DNA of 53,453 nucleotides from CAYQDR01 sp964416315. GTDB lineage: Bacteria > Methylomirabilota > Methylomirabilia > Rokubacteriales > DASRDR01. The position numbers and the translations under genes are program-made. A model generated the notes under the pieces. That model did not search any database. It was given only the letters and a program-made list of their open reading frames with translations, and was not told the origin of the DNA. This document shows positions 29,781 to 38,674 of this stretch, one piece after another (within the stretch, counting starts at the first letter, position 1; each line of letters begins with the position of its first letter). The stretch is from NCBI GenBank assembly GCA_964416315.1, contig CAYQDR010000017.1, positions 1 to 53,453 of the forward strand, written 5' to 3'.

Positions 29781-31144
29781 CGCTCCCCGGACCCGAGCGG
29801 GTGCTCGCCGACCGGCGTGGCGGGGGCCTCCTCCACGGCGACGGGGGCGTCATCGGATGGCACCGTCTCCGCCTGCCGCGCCGCGAGCCACTCCTCCACC
29901 GCGGTGAGGACCGCCTCGGCCCTCGCCTCCCCGATCTCCGCGATCTCCCGGAGCCGCCCCGCGCCCGCGTCTCTCACCTTCGCGGGCGAGTCGAGCCCGT
30001 GCGATGCGAGCACCCGAGCCAGCGCTTCACCGACCGCGCCGAGCTCGCCGAGCGCCGCGATGCCACGCGCCCGCTCCTCCTCCTGACGTCGCCGCTCCTC
30101 TTCCAGCTCGCCCTCGCTCTTGACGTCGATGCGGAGCCCGGTCAGCTTGGCCGCCAGCCGCGCGTTCTGGCCCTTCTTGCCGATGGCGAGCGAGAGCTGA
30201 TTGTCGGGGACGACCACGAGCGCCCCGCGGTCCTCGCCCTCCCCCTGGAGCGTGACGGACGCCACCTTCGCCGGCGACAGCGCCCGGGACACGAGCGTGG
30301 CGAGGTCGTCGGACCATTCGATGATGTCGATCTTTTCGCCGCGGAGCTCGCGCACGATCACCTGGATGCGCGTCCCGCGCAGGCCCACGCAGGCGCCGAT
30401 CGGATCGACGTCGCGCTTGGTCGAGGCCACGGCGAGCTTTGCCCGCTCGCCGGGCTCCCGGGCCGCGCCCTTGACCTGCACGATGCCCTCGGCGATCTCC
30501 GGGATCTCCGTCTCGAACAGACGGATCAGGAACCCCGGGTGACTCCGGGAGAGGACCACCTGCGGCCCCTTCGGCGTGTTCCGGACCTCGAGGATGTACG
30601 CCCGGATGCGATCGCCCGGCCCGTATCGCTCCCCCAGGATCTGCTCGCGCTCCGGCACCACCGCCTCGGTGCGGCCGAGGTCCACGATCACCGTCCGCTT
30701 CTCGATCCGGTGGACGACCCCCCGCACGAGCGTCCCCTCGCGGTCCTTGTACTCGGAGAAGATCCCCTGTCGCTCCGCCTCACGCACGCGCTGGAGGATG
30801 ACCTGCTTGGCGGTCTGGGCGGCGATCCGGCCGAGCTCCCGCGGGTCGACCCTGTCCTCCACCTCGACGATCTCCTCGAGCTGGACGTCCGCCTTGAGGC
30901 GCCGCGCCTCGACCAGCGAGATCTCGAGCTTCGGGTCCGCCACGCCCTCCACCACCTTCTTCTTCGCGAAGAGCTGGGGCTGGCCGGTACGACGATCCAC
31001 CGTGAGCCGCACGTTCTCGCCGACGCCCATCGTCCGCTTGGACGCCGAGAGCAGGGCGGACTCCAGCGCCTCGAAGAGCACCTCCGTGGCGATGCCCTTC
31101 TCCCGCCCGATCTGCTCGATGACGTACAGCAGCTCGCGGTTCAT
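29777..31144 (-). CDS. nusA: Transcription termination/antitermination factor NusA
   Basis: RNA polymerase pausing, termination and antitermination factor. The 455 residues cover the N-terminal polymerase-binding domain (RELLYVIEQIGREKGIATEV), S1 (GTLVRGVVHRIEKRTVIVDL), two KH domains (VDPIGACVGLRGTRIQVIVR and LSLAIGKKGQNARLAAKLTG) and one C-terminal helix-hairpin-helix region (KVRDAGAGRLREIAEIGEAR). It follows rimP by 13 bp. An intrinsic terminator in the rimP leader could make this operon subject to NusA feedback. Confidence 0.97.
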   Translation of the reverse strand: MNRELLYVIEQIGREKGIATEVLFEALESALLSASKRTMGVGENVRLTVDRRTGQPQLFAKKKVVEGVADPKLEISLVEARRLKADVQLEEIVEVEDRVDPRELGRIAAQTAKQVILQRVREAERQGIFSEYKDREGTLVRGVVHRIEKRTVIVDLGRTEAVVPEREQILGERYGPGDRIRAYILEVRNTPKGPQVVLSRSHPGFLIRLFETEIPEIAEGIVQVKGAAREPGERAKLAVASTKRDVDPIGACVGLRGTRIQVIVRELRGEKIDIIEWSDDLATLVSRALSPAKVASVTLQGEGEDRGALVVVPDNQLSLAIGKKGQNARLAAKLTGLRIDVKSEGELEEERRRQEEERARGIAALGELGAVGEALARVLASHGLDSPAKVRDAGAGRLREIAEIGEARAEAVLTAVEEWLAARQAETVPSDDAPVAVEEAPATPVGEHPLGSGER

Positions 31145-31157
31145 CGCGACCTCCGGC

Positions 31158-31643
31158 TCAGGCCGGGCCTCGGAGATCCACCTCCAGGCGCATCTTCGCG
31201 ACGAGCGCCCGGGGGATCTCCCGCCGCCCGTCCGCCTCTGCCAGCGTCAGGGACTCCTCGCCGACCTCGGCCAGGCGCCCCTCGAGCTCCCGCCGGCCAT
31301 CGACCGGCTCGCGCGTCCACACCCGGACCCGCTTCCCCACAGCCCAGCGGAGCTCGCGTTCCGTCCTGAGCTCCCGGTCGAGTCCCGGCGACGAGACCTC
31401 GAGATCGTAGCTGCCGCTCGGGAGGTTGGCGACGTCGAGCAGGTCGCCGACCTCCTCGCTGAACCGCTGGCAGTCGGCGATGCTGACCCCGCCCGGCTTG
31501 TCGATGAAGAAGCGCAGCGTGGTCCGCCGGCCGCCGCCCCGGAGCTCGACATCCACCAGCATGAGCCCGTGCGCGCGCACTACCGGCGCCACCATCGCCT
31601 CGATCGCCTCCGAGAGCGCGTGAGCCTCGGTCCCGACCGACAC
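31158..31643 (-). CDS. rimP: Ribosome maturation factor RimP
   Basis: Needed for 30S maturation. The 161-residue form has VAPVVRAHGLMLVDVELRG, LRFFIDKPGGVSIADCQRFS, SGSYDLEVSSPGLDRELRTE and a C-terminal SH3-like barrel. The GTG at 31643 was chosen because GGAGGTGAT lies just upstream; a TTG at 31679 would add 12 residues but would start inside the terminator-leader region. First gene of the nusA-infB operon. Confidence 0.95.
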   Translation of the reverse strand: MSVGTEAHALSEAIEAMVAPVVRAHGLMLVDVELRGGGRRTTLRFFIDKPGGVSIADCQRFSEEVGDLLDVANLPSGSYDLEVSSPGLDRELRTERELRWAVGKRVRVWTREPVDGRRELEGRLAEVGEESLTLAEADGRREIPRALVAKMRLEVDLRGPA

Positions 31644-31681
31644 CCCATCACCTCCGGCTCCGACGTTCGTGCTCACCAACG

Positions 31682-31703
31682 AAAAAAGTGGGCCAGGCCC
31701 ACT
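31682..31703 (-). terminator. Intrinsic terminator in the rimP leader
   Basis: Minus-strand stem AGTGGGC / GCCCACT with a CTG loop, followed at once by six T residues: a textbook Rho-independent terminator. It lies between the candidate promoter at 31719 and the rimP start, so it probably acts as an attenuator. It could instead end a transcript coming from proS. Confidence 0.75.
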
Positions 31704-31718
31704 CTACCCAAGCAGCAT

Positions 31719-31724
31719 AGTATA
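31719..31724 (-). promoter_or_regulatory. Candidate -10 box for the rimP-nusA-infB operon
   Basis: Minus-strand TATACT, five of six matches to consensus, preceded by CGG. The -35 region 17 bases upstream (TTCCCC) is weak. It is about 75 bp upstream of the chosen rimP start. Confidence 0.4.
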
Positions 31725-31774
31725 CCGCGGGAGGTCGAAGCGGGGAACGGGGAAGCCGGCGCGATCGGCCCCGC

Positions 31775-32248
31775 CTGGCGGAAGGCTTTCGATCGCAACT
31801 GACCACCGACGGGTTCGTGCCCTACATCGGGGCCGTGGAGCGGGCGTGGGGTGCGGATGCGCCGGACTTCGCCCAGTTGGTCAAGCTCTACGGCGCCGTC
31901 CCGCCCGGCCCGAGCCGCTATGCCCCGCCGAAGATCGTGGAGGCAGTCCCAACCGTGGTCCACGGGACGCCCGATCCCGGGTTGATCTCCACGAGCTTCG
32001 TGGAGCGTCAGAACCTCACGGTGCAGATGGCCTGCCGCCGGTTCACGCGGCTCTGCAACGGCTTCAGCAAGAAGCTGGAGAACCTCAAGGCGGCCTTGGC
32101 GCTGCACTTCGCGTGGTATAACCTCGTCCGTATCCATCGGAGCCTGCGAGTGACGCCAGCGATGGCGGCCGGGGTCACGGAGCGGGTGTGGGATCTAGCT
32201 GAACTCCTTGCCGTAGGATCCTCTGCCGTGGAGGAGACGTGGCGATGA
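31775..32248 (+). pseudogene. Transposase remnant (IS1-like DDE transposase, 5' truncated)
   Basis: A plus-strand frame resembling the C-terminal half of DDE transposases often annotated as IS1-like. Marks are FRSQLTTDGFVPYIGAVERA, SFVERQNLTVQMACRRFTRL, NGFSKKLENLKAALALHFAW and YNLVRIHRSLRVTPAMAAGV. The N-terminal half, including the DNA-binding region, is missing: upstream of about 31775 the frame runs into the rimP promoter region without similarity. No terminal inverted repeats were found. It is therefore a dead fragment. It is opposite in direction to all neighbours and marks an old insertion between proS and rimP. Confidence 0.75.
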
Positions 32249-32541
32249 AACTAGGCTTCGCGTTTGCCTCTCTTCTGATCCTCCTCCTCGTCAGTGCCTG
32301 CGCGACGAGGACTCCAGAGCAGGCCCGGGTTGAGGGCTTTGCACAGGAGTGCTTGGTGCGACGGGACCGGGACACGCTGCAGTGGGTGGAGGTTGATCGC
32401 TTCGACTCTCCCCGCCCGGGCTTCTCGCCACGCTCCCGTCATTCGCCTCGCGGCCGTGGCGTTCCGCTCCGAGCCGCGGCTTTGCCGCGGCAACCTCTGG
32501 GGGAGGCCCGGGAGGGGGCCGTCGAGGCCCCCTCCCGATGA
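32245..32541 (+). CDS. Small lipoprotein, 3' end running into a repeat element
   Basis: The ATG at 32245 overlaps the transposase-remnant stop (ATGA) and has GAGGAG eight bases upstream. The first 19 residues form a lipoprotein signal peptide (MKLGFAFASLLILLLVSAC, lipobox VSAC, Cys19). About 35 polar residues follow (ECLVRRDRDTLQWVEVDRF). From about 32404 the frame enters repeat D1, and the remaining 46 codons look like repeat sequence read through rather than protein. The original gene probably ended near here and was extended or cut by the repeat. Family not recognised. Confidence 0.5.
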   Translation: MKLGFAFASLLILLLVSACATRTPEQARVEGFAQECLVRRDRDTLQWVEVDRFDSPRPGFSPRSRHSPRGRGVPLRAAALPRQPLGEAREGAVEAPSR

Positions 32542-32543
32542 AC
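32404..32543 (-). repeat. Composite palindromic element, copy D1 (after proS)
   Basis: About 140 bp, nearly identical to 34454-34593 (I count two differences, at 32429 and 32432). On the minus strand it starts right after the proS stop. An 11-bp perfect stem GGGAGGGGGCC/GGCCCCCTCCC with a TCGAC loop (32510-32536) comes first, then GCCGCGGC-AAA-GCCGCGGC (32473-32491) and TCGGAGCGGAACGCC. The first stem may end proS transcripts, although no T-run follows. Confidence 0.8.
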
Positions 32544-34247
<1,704 letters not shown>

Positions 34248-34257
34248 GGATCCTCGG

Positions 34258-34365
34258 AGGGGGGCTACGCCCCCCTTGATTTCGGGGGGCCGAACCTCCC
34301 CCCAAGAAGGGGTTGCGCGGGCAAAGCCCGCGCTCGGAGCGCTTCGGTCAGGAGCGCGCGGACAA
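34258..34365 (+). repeat. Composite palindromic element, copy B (before proS)
   Basis: Plus-strand order: stem GGGGGGC-TAC-GCCCCCC (34259-34275), a second G-run hairpin (GGGGGGCCGAACCTCCCCCC), palindrome GCGCGGGC-AAA-GCCCGCGC (34315-34333), then TCGGAGCGCTTCGGTC. It touches the proS ribosome-binding site and matches copy A before dxr closely. The remaining 34366-34453 shows no gene or motif. Confidence 0.7.
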
Positions 34366-34453
34366 TCCTCGCTTCGGCGCCATCATTCAGCATCAAGCCA
34401 GCCGGGCGCGGACCTCAGGGTCTGTGAAGAAATGGCGGGCGGGTCCGAGACCC

Positions 34454-34593
34454 GACTCTCCCCGCCCGGGCTTCTCGCAACACTCCCGTCATTCGCCTCG
34501 CGGCCGTGGCGTTCCGCTCCGAGCCGCGGCTTTGCCGCGGCAACCTCTGGGGGAGGCCCGGGAGGGGGCCGTCGAGGCCCCCTCCCGATGAAC
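34454..34593 (-). repeat. Composite palindromic element, copy D2 (after the ferredoxin gene)
   Basis: Near-identical partner of D1, offset by 2050 bp and in the same orientation. It begins two bases after the stop of the ferredoxin gene on the minus strand and carries the same 11-bp stem and GCCGCGGC-AAA-GCCGCGGC palindrome. With copy B it fills the 347-bp gap between the ferredoxin gene and proS. Confidence 0.8.
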
Positions 34594-34594
34594 C

Positions 34595-34933
34595 TCAGTG
34601 CTTCTCTTTGCTGACGATGACGTTCGGCCCCGGCTTGCCGGGGCGGTAGAGGAGCCGCTCGACCGGCTTGCCGCCGAGCAGGTGCGACTGGACGATCTCG
34701 GGAAGGTCCTCCGCCCTCACGCCTGCGTACCAGACGTCCTCCGGGTAGACCACGAGCATCGGGCCGTTCCCGCACTGGGAGAAGCAGCCGGACTTGTTGA
34801 TGCGGATCTGGACCTGGAGACCCGCCTTCGCGACCTCGCTCCGGAGGTACTTCACGTACGTCTCCGTGTCGCCCTGCGTCGGGCAGGTGCTACCCGTCAC
34901 GCAGACGAAGACGTGCCTCTCGTACTGGCCCAC
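34595..34933 (-). CDS. Thioredoxin-like [2Fe-2S] ferredoxin
   Basis: A 112-residue protein of the (2Fe-2S) thioredoxin-like ferredoxin family. Four cysteines, Cys11 and Cys17 (HVFVCVTGSTCPTQGD) and Cys50 and Cys54 (RINKSGCFSQCGNGPMLVVY), are placed to bind one cluster. The last part (VWYAGVRAEDLPEIVQSHLL) is the usual end of the domain. The GTG at 34933 comes five bases after the ispG stop, so it is cotranscribed with ispG. IspG needs two electrons from a ferredoxin or flavodoxin, so this is a plausible partner; that link is inference. The long frame upstream of this GTG is a shadow of ispG. Confidence 0.88.
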   Translation of the reverse strand: MGQYERHVFVCVTGSTCPTQGDTETYVKYLRSEVAKAGLQVQIRINKSGCFSQCGNGPMLVVYPEDVWYAGVRAEDLPEIVQSHLLGGKPVERLLYRPGKPGPNVIVSKEKH

Positions 34934-34938
34934 GCCGC

Positions 34939-37170
34939 CTAGTCCTCGCCCCGGGTCGCCTGCTCCGCGGCCTCCTGCTCGGCGAGGAAGATCTGGCACT
35001 CCTCCCAGAGGGCGTCCACGATCTGGGACTCGGGAACCTTCCGCACCACCTCGCCCTTCCGGAAGATGAGGCCGATCCCGCGCCCGCCCGCCACGCCGAC
35101 GTCCGCCCCGCGCGCCTCGCCGGGTCCGTTGACCTCGCAATTGTGGAGCGCGGAGCCGGGAAGGGCGAAGGAGTGCGTGCCCTCCACCTCCAGGTTGTAG
35201 ACGCAGCCGGCATAGGGGACGCGTCGCACCAAGCGAACGCCGACATACAGGGCCTGCTCGTCCAGGACGACCTGCCCCGGGCGGCCGTCGGCCGGCTCGA
35301 GCCGGCCCGGGAGTCCGAGGATCTCGCCCAGCCGCGCCAGGGCCGGCCGTGACGTCACGGACACGACCCAGTTTCGCTTCCGGCCGGACTGATCCCGATG
35401 GTGGAGAAACGCCGCGACTCCGAGCCGCAGCAGGATCTGGTGGACCTGCACGGCGAGTGCCCACGACGACGTGGAGTACGTCGCCCGCCAGTACCCCCGC
35501 ACGCGACCCACGTACCCGTCGCCTTCCCACAGCGCCCGCGTCAGGACCGCCTGCTTGGCGTGCGGAAGTCGCAGCATCCACGCGGGCAGACGCTTCGTGG
35601 CCGCGCCCCGGCCGAACAGACCCTCCAGCAGCCTGCCGAGGGCCAGCGAATGGGTGATGACCTCGGTCGTGTGCCGTCGGGAGGCCACGCTCGATCGCAG
35701 CCCGAGGCCGGCCAGGATCGTTCTGAGCCGATCCACGTAGGCGGTCTCGCGCTCGTGGAAGTAGAAGAACTCCTGATAGGGCTTCCCGCCCTTGCCGGAT
35801 AACACTCCCTCGGCCAGGTAGTAGCCGCAGAGCGTGAGGAACTCCTCGTCCACCGGAATCACGCCCAGGCCGTCGGCGGTCAGCGTCGCCCGGTCCTCCT
35901 TCTCCCGGAGCACCGGGTAGGCGAGCACCCATCCGGGGCTCAGGTCCCCGGCTTTCACCCACCGCGGCGCGACACCCCCCTCGAGCACGCTCGCGATGTG
36001 CGGCCGCTTGTCTCGGCCGGCCTTCCGTCTCGCCGGGCGCGGAAAGGCCCAGACCCGATGATCGGGAGTCAGCCGGAACGGGGCGAATCCCGTCGGCCGC
36101 ACCTCCACCAGTTCGCCCCGGTGGGCGCGATGGGTGGTCCAGAGCACCCGCTGGCGAGAGCCGTCGTGGCTGAGGACCTTGTCACCCCCCTCCACGGCTT
36201 CGATCGGCCGCGGCCCGTCGGCCGTGACGACCGGCTCCCCGGGCGGGAGGCACCCCATCACGGCGACGTGCACGTTCTTGTTCAGCCCGGCGAGGCGCTT
36301 CTCGACGGCCGCGGCCAGCCCCACGAGGTCGACGTCCATCCGACCGCAGCCCGGGCACGACACGAAGGTGATCCCCTGCGTGCGGAGCCCGAGCGCCTTG
36401 AGGATCTCGATGCCGACCCGCACTTCCTCCACCGGATCGGCCGAGAGCGAGACCCGGATGGTGTCGCCGATCCCCTCGGCGAGGAGCGTTCCGATCCCGA
36501 CCGACGACTTGATCGCGCCGACGGTGGGTGTGCCGGCCTCGGTCACCCCGAGGTGGAACGCGTACTCCACCTGGTCGGCCAGCATCCGGTAGGCCTCGAT
36601 CATCATGGCGGGGTCGGAGGCTTTCAGCGAGATCTTCATCTCGGGGTAGCCGCAATCCTCGAGGATGCGGATGTGGCGCAGGGCCGAGTCCACCATCCCG
36701 CGGGCCGTGGGACCCCCGTCGCGGGCGAGCAGGTCCTTCTCGAGGGAGCCCGCGTTGACTCCGATCCGGATCGGGATCCGGCGCTCCTTGGCCAGGTTCA
36801 CGACTTCCATGACGAACTGCTTGCCCCCGATGTTCCCGGGGTTCAGCCGCAGCCCGTCCACCCCCTGCTCGAGCGCCATCAGCGCGAGCTTGTAATTGAA
36901 GTGGATGTCGGCGACGAGCGGGATGCGGATCTGCTTCTTGATGGCCCCCAGCTTCTCGGCCGCTTCCTTGACCGGCACCGCGACGCGCACGATCTCGCAC
37001 CCCGCCGCCTCGAGCGCCCAGATCTGATCCACCGTCGCCTCGACGTCGCGCGTGTCGGTCTTGGTCATCGACTGGACGGTGACCGGGGCGTCGCCCCCCA
37101 CCTTCACCTTGCCGAGCTGGATCTGGCGGGTGTGGCGGCGGGATCCGAGCGAGGCCGCATGGGTCGTCAC
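34939..37170 (-). CDS. ispG: IspG (GcpE), HMBPP synthase, interrupted by an intein
   Basis: Converts MEcPP to HMBPP in the non-mevalonate isoprenoid pathway, using a [4Fe-4S] cluster. The reading frame is 743 residues, twice the normal size. Residues 1-306 are the N-extein: a TIM barrel starting QIQLGKVKVGGDAPVTVQSM and ending SCPGCGRMDVDLVGL (ligands Cys272 and Cys275) and NVHVAVMG. Residues 307-677 are an intein. Residues 678-743 are the C-extein starting CEVNGPGEARGADVGVAGG, where Cys678 and Glu685 match the last two cluster ligands known for IspG. Spliced IspG would have 372 residues, a normal length. GTG start at 37170; dxr lies two genes upstream in the same run. Confidence 0.95.
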   Translation of the reverse strand: MTTHAASLGSRRHTRQIQLGKVKVGGDAPVTVQSMTKTDTRDVEATVDQIWALEAAGCEIVRVAVPVKEAAEKLGAIKKQIRIPLVADIHFNYKLALMALEQGVDGLRLNPGNIGGKQFVMEVVNLAKERRIPIRIGVNAGSLEKDLLARDGGPTARGMVDSALRHIRILEDCGYPEMKISLKASDPAMMIEAYRMLADQVEYAFHLGVTEAGTPTVGAIKSSVGIGTLLAEGIGDTIRVSLSADPVEEVRVGIEILKALGLRTQGITFVSCPGCGRMDVDLVGLAAAVEKRLAGLNKNVHVAVMGCLPPGEPVVTADGPRPIEAVEGGDKVLSHDGSRQRVLWTTHRAHRGELVEVRPTGFAPFRLTPDHRVWAFPRPARRKAGRDKRPHIASVLEGGVAPRWVKAGDLSPGWVLAYPVLREKEDRATLTADGLGVIPVDEEFLTLCGYYLAEGVLSGKGGKPYQEFFYFHERETAYVDRLRTILAGLGLRSSVASRRHTTEVITHSLALGRLLEGLFGRGAATKRLPAWMLRLPHAKQAVLTRALWEGDGYVGRVRGYWRATYSTSSWALAVQVHQILLRLGVAAFLHHRDQSGRKRNWVVSVTSRPALARLGEILGLPGRLEPADGRPGQVVLDEQALYVGVRLVRRVPYAGCVYNLEVEGTHSFALPGSALHNCEVNGPGEARGADVGVAGGRGIGLIFRKGEVVRKVPESQIVDALWEECQIFLAEQEAAEQATRGED
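35140..36252 (-). mobile_element. LAGLIDADG intein inserted in IspG
   Basis: A 371-residue in-frame intein (precursor residues 307-677). Block A begins CLPPGEPVVTADG with Cys1. Block B has FRLTPDHRVWAF with the TxxH pair Thr368 and His371. The endonuclease motifs are LCGYYLAEGVL (acidic Glu454) and RALWEGDGYV (Asp551). Block F is GCVYNLEVEGTHSFAL, and block G ends GSALHN followed by +1 Cys. All residues needed for splicing look intact, as do both endonuclease acidic residues. Both junction cysteines use the codon TGC. Insertion lies between MG and CEVNGPGE, the most conserved part of IspG. Confidence 0.93.
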
Positions 37171-37179
37171 GTCGGTCCC

Positions 37180-38646
37180 CTATTTCGACGGGCTGCCGAG
37201 GGGCAGGAACCGTGCGATGTCGTTGTAGAGCGCGAACACGAGCAGCGCCATCACCAGGCCGAGCCCGATCTGCTGCGCGATCTCCCGCTTGCGGAGCGAC
37301 AGCGGACGGCCCTGGACGGCTTCGATGGCGAAGAAGAGCAGGTGCCCCCCGTCGAGCATCGGCACCGGCAAGAGGTTCAGGATCGCGAGGTTGACGCTGA
37401 TCAGCGCGAGGAAGAAGGCGTACGAGACGAGCCCCTGCTGGGCCTGCTGGCCGGCCATCACGCCGATCTGAAGTGGGCCGCCGATGTTCGAATGATGGAT
37501 GGCCCCCGTGACGAGCTTCCAGATCGAGACGAGCGTGATCAGCGTCACGTCCACCGTCCGCGCGATCCCCTGCCCCACCGCGGTGAGGGGATCCGACCGG
37601 AGGTAGGTCTGCGGCGACGCCTGGGTGATGCCGATGCGGCCGATGGGCACCTCGTTCCCGGCCGCGTCCCGCTCCGTCTCCGCGCGCGGCGTGATCGCGA
37701 TCTCGAGCCGCAGGCCGTCCCGCTCGATCGTCAGCGTGATCTCCTGGCCCGGGCGCGCCGAAATGAACTCCGCCATCTCGTCCCAGGTCTGGATCGGCTG
37801 CCCGTTCAGCGCGACGACGCGGTCCCGCGGCTTGAGGCCTGCTTCGGCGGCCGGACGGCCCGGCAGCACGTCGCCGACCACGGGCGGCAGGTATGGCCGG
37901 GCCCCGAGGCTCCACGCCTCCGCCGCTTCGCCGAATGCCGTGCGCACCGGCACCCGCTTCGGCGTCGCGACCACCTCCCGCCGCTCCGGTCCGCGCGCGA
38001 CGGTGAGCCGGAGCGGCCGGCCCTCGGAGCGGGCGACGCGCTCCTCGAGCTGGCCCCAGTGCCGGATCGCCTGGCCGTCCACCGCGAGCACCAGGTCGCC
38101 GGGCTCGAGGCCTGCCTGGGCGGCAGCGGAGTCGGACAGCACCCGGCCCAGCGTGGTCGGGAGGATCGGCACGCCGACCACGGCGAAGATGAGCGAGAAG
38201 ATGAGGGCAGCCAGGACGAAGTTCATCCCGGGTCCGGCGAAGACGATCAGGGTGCGGGCCCAGAGCGGTTTGAGGACGAACGACTTGGCGGGATCGGAGC
38301 GCGCCGTCCCGGCCGCCGTGGATGGATGGATCAACTCCTCGCCGTGGGCCTCCTCGCCGACCATCTTCACGTAGCCGCCGAGGGGCACCACGGAGACGCA
38401 GTACTCGGTCTCACCGCGACGGAGCGACCAGAGGCGCGGCCCGAACCCCAGCGAGAAGCGCTCGACCCCGACCCCGACTGCCTTGGCGACGAGGAAGTGG
38501 CCGAGCTCGTGGATGAAGATGAGCACGCCGAGGGCGACGAGCGCGCTGACGACGTACTCGACGGCCGTGGACGGACCGCCGGCGCCGAAGAAGCCCGCCA
38601 GGAGCGCGGCCGTCACGGCGGTGAGACCTGCCAGCCGGAGACTCAC
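37180..38646 (-). CDS. rseP: Site-2 intramembrane metalloprotease RseP
   Basis: Membrane zinc protease that cleaves anti-sigma factors or remnant signal peptides. The 488-residue protein has HELGH at 46-50 in the first membrane helix (LIFIHELGHFLVAKAVGVGV), two PDZ domains in the periplasmic part (GRVLSDSAAAQAGLEPGDLV and DVLPGRPAAEAGLKPRDRVV), and the LPVPMLDGGHLLFF metal-ligand Asp motif near the C-terminus, then a last helix. The tandem PDZ matches the E. coli RseP form. The GTG at 38646 is chosen because the frame further upstream is antisense-like and lies inside dxr. Confidence 0.94.
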   Translation of the reverse strand: MSLRLAGLTAVTAALLAGFFGAGGPSTAVEYVVSALVALGVLIFIHELGHFLVAKAVGVGVERFSLGFGPRLWSLRRGETEYCVSVVPLGGYVKMVGEEAHGEELIHPSTAAGTARSDPAKSFVLKPLWARTLIVFAGPGMNFVLAALIFSLIFAVVGVPILPTTLGRVLSDSAAAQAGLEPGDLVLAVDGQAIRHWGQLEERVARSEGRPLRLTVARGPERREVVATPKRVPVRTAFGEAAEAWSLGARPYLPPVVGDVLPGRPAAEAGLKPRDRVVALNGQPIQTWDEMAEFISARPGQEITLTIERDGLRLEIAITPRAETERDAAGNEVPIGRIGITQASPQTYLRSDPLTAVGQGIARTVDVTLITLVSIWKLVTGAIHHSNIGGPLQIGVMAGQQAQQGLVSYAFFLALISVNLAILNLLPVPMLDGGHLLFFAIEAVQGRPLSLRKREIAQQIGLGLVMALLVFALYNDIARFLPLGSPSK

Positions 38647-38674
38647 GCCCTCGGCTCCGTCGGAGCCACGGGGG

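Noticed and set aside
34934..35962. Long minus-strand frame upstream of the ferredoxin
   Set aside because: Low-complexity shadow of ispG and its intein; only the last 112 codons, after the ispG stop, look like a protein.
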